From Candidatus Diapherotrites archaeon CG08_land_8_20_14_0_20_34_12 (GTDB taxonomy: Archaea; Iainarchaeota; Iainarchaeia; Iainarchaeales; 0-14-0-20-34-12): a stretch of DNA of 10,828 bases. Both the position numbers and the translations under genes were made by a program. The notes beneath the pieces were generated by a model. That model worked only from the letters and a program-made list of their open reading frames with translations, had not been told where the DNA came from and searched no databases. Positions within the stretch are counted from its first letter, which is position 1. Every line of letters starts with the position of its first letter. The DNA lies in assembly GCA_002779065.1 (NCBI GenBank), contig PEXL01000044.1:1-10828 (forward strand), given 5' to 3'. This document shows positions 6,041 to 10,828 of the stretch, one piece after another.

Positions 6041-7344
6041 TACTTCTTCAATTCCCAGTCAGTTATTTGCATACTATACTCAAGCCATTCTTCTTCCTTA
6101 GCTTTCAGATACATTTCTGATGTATGCTTTCCAAGAGAATCAAGGATAAGCTTGTCCTTCTTAAGCTCATTTATTGCTTCAATTAAAGAAGAGGGAAGCC
6201 TTTCAATGTTCCTTTCAGCAAGGGTTGCTTCTTCCAAATGATAGATATTTTCTTCAACCGGTTTTGGCGGAGTTAATTTATTTTCTATTCCATCCAAGCC
6301 TGCAGCAAGCATGACTGAAAATGCTAAATATGGATTAGCACTTGGATCAGGGCATCTTAATTCGCAGCGTGCTGCTTTTTTTGCCCCTGGCAATATTTTG
6401 GGAATTCTAATTAATGCAGATCTGTTTGTGCAAGCCCATGAAATATACACTGGGGCTTCATATCCTGCAACCAATCTTTTGTAAGAATTTACTGTTGGGG
6501 AAACAACTGCAGACAATGCTTTAGCATGTTTTAATTGGCCTGCAACAAAATGTTTTGCCAATCCTGATAAATTATATGGGTCTTTTTCATCATAGAAAAG
6601 ATTCTCCCCTGTCTTTATATCATTAAAGGATTGATGTACATGCATTCCGCTTCCTGCATGTTTGTAAATTGGCTTAGGCATGCAGTTTGCAATTAACCCG
6701 TATTTTAAAGCAACTGATTTTGTCACATATTTCAAGGTTAAGGTTCTGTCTGCTGTTTCAACAGCTTTGCCATATCTAAAATCAATTTCGTGCTGGCCTT
6801 TCCCAACCTCATGATGCCCGGCTTCAACCTCAATACCAAACTTTTCCAAATCATAAATTATTTCTTTACGTATTTCTGACGCTAAATCCATTGGCGAAAA
6901 ATCAAAATAACCGCCAGAATCATGTGGAACTAATTCACCATTTCCATTTGATTTGAACAGGAAAAATTCAATCTCCGGCCCAGCCATATATTCATAACCT
7001 AAAGATTTGCCTTTCTCAACCATTTTTTTCAAGATACCTCGAGGGTCTCCCTCAAATGGCTTTCCTTGATGGGTATAAACATCACAAATAAAACGGGCTT
7101 TCTCCCCATTGCTCCAGGGCAAGACAGCATAAGTATCTCTGTCAGGCTTAAGGAACATGTCACTTTCGCAAATCCTGGTAAAACCCTCAATACTTGAGCC
7201 ATCAAACCATATGCCTTTTGTTAATGCTTCTGTGGCTCTTTTTGCCGGAATAGTAACGCTCTTTATATTTCCATGCAGATCTGAAAAATGCAACTCAATT
7301 AATCTTAGTCCGTCTGCCTCTAATTTATTTAATATTTCTTCCAA
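6028..7344 (-). CDS. glnA: Glutamine synthetase, type I-alpha (not adenylylated)
   Basis: This enzyme makes glutamine from glutamate, ammonia and ATP, the entry point of nitrogen assimilation, normally as a cytosolic dodecamer. The 438-residue length fits GSI. Motifs in order (from TTG 7344): WFDGSSIEGF (46-55), GPEIEFFLF (122-130) with metal glutamates, EVGKGQHEIDFRY (179-191), GSGMHVHQS (231-239), NSYKRLVAGYEAP (286-298), NRSALIRIP (307-315) and the ELRCPDPSANPYLA signature. The position of the bacterial adenylylation loop reads EENIYHLEE rather than NLYDLP, so covalent control is not expected and feedback or transcriptional control is more likely. TTG 7344 is preferred over GTG 7359 because GGTGA lies 5 bases before it and the protein then begins MEEILNKLE like relatives. 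It is divergent from an Lrp/AsnC regulator, a plausible controller. Confidence 0.95.
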   Translation of the reverse strand: MEEILNKLEADGLRLIELHFSDLHGNIKSVTIPAKRATEALTKGIWFDGSSIEGFTRICESDMFLKPDRDTYAVLPWSNGEKARFICDVYTHQGKPFEGDPRGILKKMVEKGKSLGYEYMAGPEIEFFLFKSNGNGELVPHDSGGYFDFSPMDLASEIRKEIIYDLEKFGIEVEAGHHEVGKGQHEIDFRYGKAVETADRTLTLKYVTKSVALKYGLIANCMPKPIYKHAGSGMHVHQSFNDIKTGENLFYDEKDPYNLSGLAKHFVAGQLKHAKALSAVVSPTVNSYKRLVAGYEAPVYISWACTNRSALIRIPKILPGAKKAARCELRCPDPSANPYLAFSVMLAAGLDGIENKLTPPKPVEENIYHLEEATLAERNIERLPSSLIEAINELKKDKLILDSLGKHTSEMYLKAKEEEWLEYSMQITDWELKKYMNR

Positions 7345-7349
7345 CCAAA

Positions 7350-7354
7350 TCACC
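7350..7354 (-). promoter_or_regulatory. Shine-Dalgarno GGTGA deciding a TTG start for glutamine synthetase
   Basis: GGTGA on the minus strand ends 5 bases before TTG 7344, the same spacing as at the Nudix gene. The upstream in-frame GTG codons (7359, 7353) lie beside or inside the site and are less likely starts. Confidence 0.6.
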
Positions 7355-7410
7355 CACACAATATAATAAAAAATACTAAAATAAAAACAATAATAATTAA
7401 TGAAAGTAGA

Positions 7411-7420
7411 TATTTATATA
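7411..7420. promoter_or_regulatory. TATA box in the glutamine synthetase / Lrp divergent region
   Basis: TATTTATATA is a strong TATA match on both strands. On the minus strand it predicts a start near 7389 and a glutamine synthetase leader of about 45 bases that includes the GGTGA site. On the plus strand it could serve Lrp with a leader of about 70 bases, although TTTAAAAA at 7463-7470 is closer to that gene. Confidence 0.45.
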
Positions 7421-7459
7421 CTTTTCCTAATTTTTTAAAAACAGATGTATCAAAAAGCA

Positions 7460-7473
7460 GTATTTAAAAATAC
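7460..7473. promoter_or_regulatory. Palindrome over the Lrp promoter, candidate Lrp operator
   Basis: GTATTT AA AAATAC is a perfect inverted repeat with 6-bp arms and an AT centre, overlapping the likely TATA box of the Lrp gene. A second pair, ATGTAT (7445-7450) and ATACAT (7470-7475), flanks it. AT-centred short palindromes are typical Lrp/AsnC sites, so autoregulation and control of the divergent glutamine synthetase are plausible. Not proven. Confidence 0.4.
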
Positions 7474-7516
7474 ATTTGGCCTATTTTGGTTAATAAAACT
7501 TTAACAAGTGAAACAA

Positions 7517-7978
7517 ATGTCCACCAAAAAAAGCATTATAGAAGATAAGGATTGTGCATTGATTTTAAATTCTTTACTGGAGAACTCAAAAATATCTTAC
7601 AGGCAATTGGCAAAAAAAATAAGTCTTTCCACAACCACAGTCATAAAAAAGATTGAGCAAATGGAAAGGGAAGGCATAATCAAAAAATACTGCACCCATG
7701 TTGATTACAATAAATTGGGCTTTGAGGTGCAGGCAGCAATCATGGCAAGGGTTTCAAAAGGAAAACTGATTGAGGTTGAAAAGAAGATTGCAAAGCATGA
7801 AAATGTCCAAAGTGTTTATGATGTAACTGGGGATTATGATGCTCTTATAATCGCAAAATTCAGGAAAAGGGCCGAGTTGGATGCATTCCTAAAAGAGATA
7901 CAGAAATATGATTTCATAGAAAGGACACATACTTTACTTATTTTGAATACATTAAAGGAAGAATGCGTCAAGATTTAG
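7517..7978 (+). CDS. Lrp/AsnC family transcriptional regulator
   Basis: This 153-residue protein has the standard two-part layout. The N-terminal helix-turn-helix covers about residues 10-57, with KISYRQLAKKISLSTTTVIKKIEQMEREGIIKKY as the core. It is followed by the RAM / ligand-binding domain with the hallmark VTGDYDALI (103-111). Such proteins form dimers and octamers, sense amino acids and act locally or globally on amino-acid and nitrogen genes. Position divergent from glutamine synthetase over 172 bases suggests that gene as a target. The start is ATG 7517; GTG 7508 would add three residues (MKQ). A GTGA in that GTG context sits 5 bases before ATG 7517 as a weak Shine-Dalgarno. A short T-run at 7993-7997 follows the stop and may end transcription. 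The effector is unknown. Confidence 0.9.
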   Translation: MSTKKSIIEDKDCALILNSLLENSKISYRQLAKKISLSTTTVIKKIEQMEREGIIKKYCTHVDYNKLGFEVQAAIMARVSKGKLIEVEKKIAKHENVQSVYDVTGDYDALIIAKFRKRAELDAFLKEIQKYDFIERTHTLLILNTLKEECVKI

Positions 7979-8006
7979 GCTTTAACACAATCTTTTTATT
8001 CTGTTT

Positions 8007-8053
8007 CAGAATTCATTTGATAAATACTATGAGTCAGAATTGATTTATAAATA
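8007..8053 (+). repeat. Imperfect direct repeat upstream of geranylgeranyl reductase
   Basis: Copy 1 (8007-8026) and copy 2 (8035-8053) both begin CAGAATT and end ATAAATA. They differ by one substitution and one missing base, and their starts are 28 bases apart. Copy 2 carries the likely TATA box. The repeat may be two binding sites for a regulator or a duplicated promoter. Confidence 0.6.
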
Positions 8054-8059
8054 ATCAAT
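8039..8059. promoter_or_regulatory. Palindrome enclosing the TATA box of geranylgeranyl reductase
   Basis: Arms ATTGATT (8039-8045) and AATCAAT (8053-8059) are a perfect inverted repeat around a 7-base spacer, and the TATA box TTTATAAA (8044-8051) occupies the centre. Its centre lies about 32 bases before ATG 8080. A factor bound here would block TBP. GGTGA at 8069-8073 is a possible Shine-Dalgarno, though a start near 8075 would leave it out of the mRNA. Confidence 0.5.
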
Positions 8060-8079
8060 CGAAATGTTGGTGAGAATTA

Positions 8080-9276
8080 ATGCACTATGATGTAATCGTT
8101 GTTGGAGCCGGCCCTGCGGGATTATATGCTTCAAGAGAATTAGCTAAAAATGGCAAAAGAGTTTTGTGTGTTGATAAAAAGCAGGAAATTGGTGTGCCTA
8201 AACAATGTGGAGAAGGGCTAAGTTTAAGATATTTTAAAGAATTAGATATTAAAGTAGATAAAAAATACTGCACTCAGGAAATTAATGGCGCTTGTTTATA
8301 CACCCCCTCAGAAAAAGTAGTAGACATTGATTTTGGAAAGATTTCAGGATATATTTTGGAAAGAAAATCCTTTGAAAAGGAATTGGCAAAGGAAGCTGCT
8401 TTAGCCGGAGCTGAGATAAGGGTAATGAGCCCGGTTGTAGATGTAAAAAGGGAGAATGGGAAAGTAAGGGTAAAAACCGCTGGATTATTTACTGAAGAAA
8501 ATACCTGTGATTTAATCTTTGCATGTGATGGCCCGCAGAGTTTTACTGCCGGCAAATTAGGGTTAAATGTTCAGCTTGATTCATATGATATTGATTCTGG
8601 TTTCCAGTATGAAATTGCAGGAATTGATTATGAAAAATACAAAATCAAAAGAAACATGCTGCATATTTATTTCGGAAATGAAATCGCAAAACGAGGCTAT
8701 GTCTGGATCTTCCCGAAGGGAGAAAGTGCAAATGTTGGCATTGGAATCGGGGCAAATGTAAAAGGTTCTGCAAGAGAATATCTAAATACTTGGATAAAAG
8801 GAAAAGAAATGTTCAAAGGTACAAGCATAATTGAAGTAAATTCCGGGGTAATCCCTGTCGGCGGCTTGCTTGATGCGTTGCATGATGATAATCTGCTTGT
8901 TTGTGGGGATGCCGCCCGCCAGGTAAATCCTGTTCATGGTGGTGGAATAGGTTCAGCAATGGAAGCAGCAAACATTGCTGTCCAGGTAGCAGAAAAAGCC
9001 TTCAAGAAGAAAGATTTCTCAAAAGAGGTTTTGAAGGAATACACTGAAACATGGTATAAAGGAACAGGGGCTAAATTCAAGAAATTAATTAAAGTAAGGC
9101 ATATGCTTGAGCAATTTACTGACGCAGATTTTGAAACGCTTGGAAAGGCAATTACTGGTGAGGATGTAATGGTGATTGCTGAAGGAGAATTGCCTAAAGC
9201 AGCAGCAATTGTCTCGAAAAAGCTTTTGACTAACCCAGGATTATTGAAAATAATGTTGAAATATTTCAAGAGTTAA
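8080..9276 (+). CDS. Geranylgeranyl reductase family FAD enzyme (digeranylgeranylglycerophospholipid reductase)
   Basis: This 398-residue flavoprotein is expected to saturate the geranylgeranyl chains of archaeal ether lipids, acting at the inner membrane face as a peripheral protein. It starts with the dinucleotide motif VVGAGPAG (7-14). It carries the family motif GVPKQCGEGLS (38-48), then GYVWIFPKG (206-214) with the following NVGIGIG, and the FAD-ribityl motif LLVCGDAARQVNPVHGGGIGSAM (272-294). Length is normal and no key motif is missing. The GGTGA site 6 bases before ATG 8080 and the family N-terminus support this start. Downstream a new promoter begins within 20 bases, so it appears monocistronic. 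The exact substrate is inferred; relatives also reduce free prenyl diphosphates. Confidence 0.9.
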   Translation: MHYDVIVVGAGPAGLYASRELAKNGKRVLCVDKKQEIGVPKQCGEGLSLRYFKELDIKVDKKYCTQEINGACLYTPSEKVVDIDFGKISGYILERKSFEKELAKEAALAGAEIRVMSPVVDVKRENGKVRVKTAGLFTEENTCDLIFACDGPQSFTAGKLGLNVQLDSYDIDSGFQYEIAGIDYEKYKIKRNMLHIYFGNEIAKRGYVWIFPKGESANVGIGIGANVKGSAREYLNTWIKGKEMFKGTSIIEVNSGVIPVGGLLDALHDDNLLVCGDAARQVNPVHGGGIGSAMEAANIAVQVAEKAFKKKDFSKEVLKEYTETWYKGTGAKFKKLIKVRHMLEQFTDADFETLGKAITGEDVMVIAEGELPKAAAIVSKKLLTNPGLLKIMLKYFKS

Positions 9277-9293
9277 AAACAAAAGAAGGAAAG

Positions 9294-9301
9294 TTTATAA
9301 A
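9294..9301 (+). promoter_or_regulatory. Strong leaderless archaeal promoter (BRE + TATA) for the lipoprotein mini-gene
   Basis: TTTATAAA follows a purine-rich GAAGGAAAG tract that looks like a BRE. The box centre is about 28 bases before ATG 9326, the spacing expected for a leaderless mRNA starting at or next to the ATG. Confidence 0.6.
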
Positions 9302-9325
9302 TATAAAAAACTTAATTTGCAGCAT

Positions 9326-9427
9326 ATGAAACTAAATTATTTTCTTTCAATAGCAATCTTGCTAGCTATTTTTATTTTTGTTAACGGATGCGTTTCAGAA
9401 TATGCAATAAAGACCAAGGATTTGTAA
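9326..9427 (+). CDS. 33-residue lipoprotein-like mini-protein, possibly truncated
   Basis: The product has a short N-terminus (MKLNYF), a long hydrophobic core at about residues 5-19 and a lipobox-like VNGC with Cys22, then only 11 residues to a TAA stop. This is the plan of a lipoprotein signal peptide, so a mature product would be a lipid-anchored peptide of about 12 residues outside the membrane. It could be a real micro-peptide, but the tail is too short for a normal substrate-binding or surface domain. More likely it is the head of a lipoprotein gene cut by a frameshift or by replacement of its 3' part. One base more at the TTTG near 9421 would extend the frame only to a TAG nine codons later, so a single frameshift does not restore a long protein. 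The well-placed promoter supports expression. The convergent ATPase gene ends 50 bases downstream. Confidence 0.5.
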   Translation: MKLNYFLSIAILLAIFIFVNGCVSEYAIKTKDL

Positions 9428-9477
9428 AAGATGGAAAAAAATTTTAGTATAGGCCATCACCTACCCCTAATAATGAC

Positions 9478-10828
9478 TCAAAAGTCTTCCAAGTCAAAAG
9501 CCAAAAAGCCTTCAGTCCGTAGTTTTTGTTTTCCTTCAATTTTTTTTGCAACCAAGCCAAGCTTTAAGCCAGCCATTTTTTTAAATAAATACTTGGTTTT
9601 GCCCGCAAGCTCTTTAAGAATGCTGACTGCTTCTTTGCTTGATAATTCACTCCACTTGAATTCAAACGCAAAAACTTCCTTGTTGTTTTTTCCAATCAAG
9701 TCAATCTCGTAAGTGTTTTCTCCCTTTTTTGCTCCCTGAATTTTTCCCCATTGTCTTTTAGCTTCCTTTAATCCAAGCTGGCTTGCCAGGAATTCTCTTG
9801 CTACTTTCTCAAAAGACCTGCCGTAAACAGAATTCAAGTTTTTCTTCAATTTTTCCAAGAACTCAGGATTTCTTGCAACATAATCTGAATAGTTTTTGTA
9901 GATTTCAGAAAACCAGAACTGGGTCAAAGGATGCCTTATTTTGTAAATGCCTCTTTTTCCTTCAAAAGGCAATTCAAACTCAATCAACTCAAAATAATCC
10001 TTCAACTCCTTAATCTGCCGAGTAATCGAAGTTGGGTTAGTATTCAAAGCACTGGCAATTGCCGAATTAGTGTTGTTTCCGTTTGCAATCGCTTCCAAGA
10101 TGGAATAATATACTCCGCTTCTTCCACCAAACTCTTGGGAGAGAATGCTGTTTACTTCATCTTCCAAAGGAGCATCTTTTACCAGCAACAAGGAATCAAA
10201 AATTTCTTCCGCTTTCTTTCCCTGCAAACCAAAATCCTCAATTGCAACAAAATACTTTGGATAACCGCCAAAGACACAGTAAACCTTTACAAGGTCTTCT
10301 TTAGCCAATTTCAATTCTCTGCCTAGCTCCAGGCAAGACTCCAAACTCAACGGCTCAAGTTTGAAACCTTTTTTTATTCTGCCATATAACGGCTCTTTTG
10401 AACTCTTGAACAAATTCTTCATCAACCCAATCAAAGAACCAGAAAGGACCAACAGACCGGCCTTGTTCTCGTTCAAGTCAATTGTTTTCTGCATTATTCC
10501 AAAAACCGCGGGTTCTACAAAATTAAAGTTTTGGAACTCGTCAAAAACAACAGGCGGAACCTCTCTTTTAATCAAAACCTCAAAAAACTTGTCCCAAGAA
10601 TCAACAGACTCCAACTCAGTCAAAACCTTGCCTTTTCTTAAAATCTCTTGAAATTCATTCAAAAGGCCATTAGATGTTTTATTCTTGTTGACAAAAAAAT
10701 AAAGGCCTCTTTCCTTCAAAAACTCCAAAAGCAGCCTGGTTTTGCCAACTCTCCTCAAGCCATACAAAGCCACGACAAAAAGCTTCTTCTTTGAAAGAGC
10801 TTCAATCTCCTTCAGCTCTTTCAATTCC
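9478..10828 (-). CDS. Archaeal ATPase_2 / DUF234 family ATPase with C-terminal nuclease-like domain, N-terminus cut by window
   Basis: The frame is open to the right edge, and the first TTG (10824) is probably internal: relatives begin with an NREKELKEL-type segment, of which the end (ELKEL) is visible here. Numbering from TTG: Walker A GLRRVGKT (22-29), Walker B PPVVFDEFQ (90-98), a sensor-like LLVLSGS (124-130), and a family-typical VFGGYPKYF (184-192). A winged-helix segment lies at about 240-285 (ILEAIANGNNTNSAIASALN). The C-terminal DUF234 region has YEIDLIG (372-378) and FAFEFKW (385-391), the D...ExK pattern of PD-(D/E)XK nucleases, with an upstream FEKVAREF helix (338-345). The family is abundant and often accessory in archaea; proposed roles in DNA handling or toxin-like function are unproven. 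It stands alone, convergent with the mini-gene, so no partner is visible. Confidence 0.9.
   Translation of the reverse strand, partial: ELKELKEIEALSKKKLFVVALYGLRRVGKTRLLLEFLKERGLYFFVNKNKTSNGLLNEFQEILRKGKVLTELESVDSWDKFFEVLIKREVPPVVFDEFQNFNFVEPAVFGIMQKTIDLNENKAGLLVLSGSLIGLMKNLFKSSKEPLYGRIKKGFKLEPLSLESCLELGRELKLAKEDLVKVYCVFGGYPKYFVAIEDFGLQGKKAEEIFDSLLLVKDAPLEDEVNSILSQEFGGRSGVYYSILEAIANGNNTNSAIASALNTNPTSITRQIKELKDYFELIEFELPFEGKRGIYKIRHPLTQFWFSEIYKNYSDYVARNPEFLEKLKKNLNSVYGRSFEKVAREFLASQLGLKEAKRQWGKIQGAKKGENTYEIDLIGKNNKEVFAFEFKWSELSSKEAVSILKELAGKTKYLFKKMAGLKLGLVAKKIEGKQKLRTEGFLAFDLEDF

Noticed and set aside
9431..9712. Plus-strand 93-codon frame after the mini-lipoprotein, considered as its continuation
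   Set aside because: From 9478 it is antisense to the conserved C-terminus of the ATPase, has no lipoprotein-like sequence, and is in a different frame from the signal peptide.
1..10828. CRISPR arrays, tRNA/rRNA genes, transposases, att sites or a replication origin
   Set aside because: I saw no regularly spaced repeats, no tRNA T-arm or rRNA signatures, no transposase motifs and no origin-like repeat clusters on either strand.

Overview
The window looks archaeal. The code is standard, the DNA is AT-rich, arginine is mostly AGA/AGG and isoleucine often ATA. Start sites carry either a TTTATAAA-type TATA box about 27 bases upstream or a GGTG(A) Shine-Dalgarno. The gene set includes an archaeal beta-CASP ribonuclease, an archaeal-type phosphoglycerate kinase, a geranylgeranyl (archaeol) reductase, an Lrp/AsnC regulator and an ATPase_2/DUF234 ATPase. 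A bacterial-type GAPDH beside an archaeal PGK, together with short intergenic gaps, suggests a DPANN-like or related uncultured lineage. That placement is inference; no rRNA or tRNA gene is present to settle it.

Layout. Positions 1-224 (minus) hold the 5' end of a CPSF/beta-CASP metallo-beta-lactamase nuclease running off the left edge. Positions 402-1464 (plus) hold a transglutaminase-like protein that lacks the canonical cysteine, then an Ap4A-hydrolase-like Nudix protein. Two unrecognised small genes lie on the minus strand at 1466-2122. Positions 2181-5966 (plus) form a sugar-phosphate and lower-glycolysis block: phosphomannomutase/phosphoglucomutase, bacterial-type GAPDH and a divergent archaeal PGK. 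Glutamine synthetase (6028-7344, minus) is divergent from an Lrp/AsnC regulator (7517-7978, plus) across an intergenic region with a palindrome. Geranylgeranyl reductase follows (8080-9276) behind an unusual repeat-rich promoter. A 33-residue lipoprotein-like mini-gene at 9326-9427 has a well-placed leaderless promoter. An ATPase with a C-terminal PD-(D/E)XK-like domain (9478 to the right edge, minus) is cut at its N-terminus.

How the genes may work together. GAPDH and PGK are adjacent and co-directional and would run triose-phosphate oxidation or gluconeogenesis. The mutase links this to hexose-phosphates for glycan or isoprenoid-glycolipid precursors. The Lrp homologue is a natural candidate regulator of the divergent glutamine synthetase. 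Geranylgeranyl reductase saturates archaeal lipid chains and indicates lipid-modifying capacity. The remaining genes look like independent accessory units. I found no convincing new multi-gene defence or mobile system. The most unusual items are the cysteine-less transglutaminase fold, the minus-strand unknown pair whose second member lacks a normal start, the altered PGK loops, the repeat/palindrome promoter of the reductase and the lipoprotein-like mini-gene.
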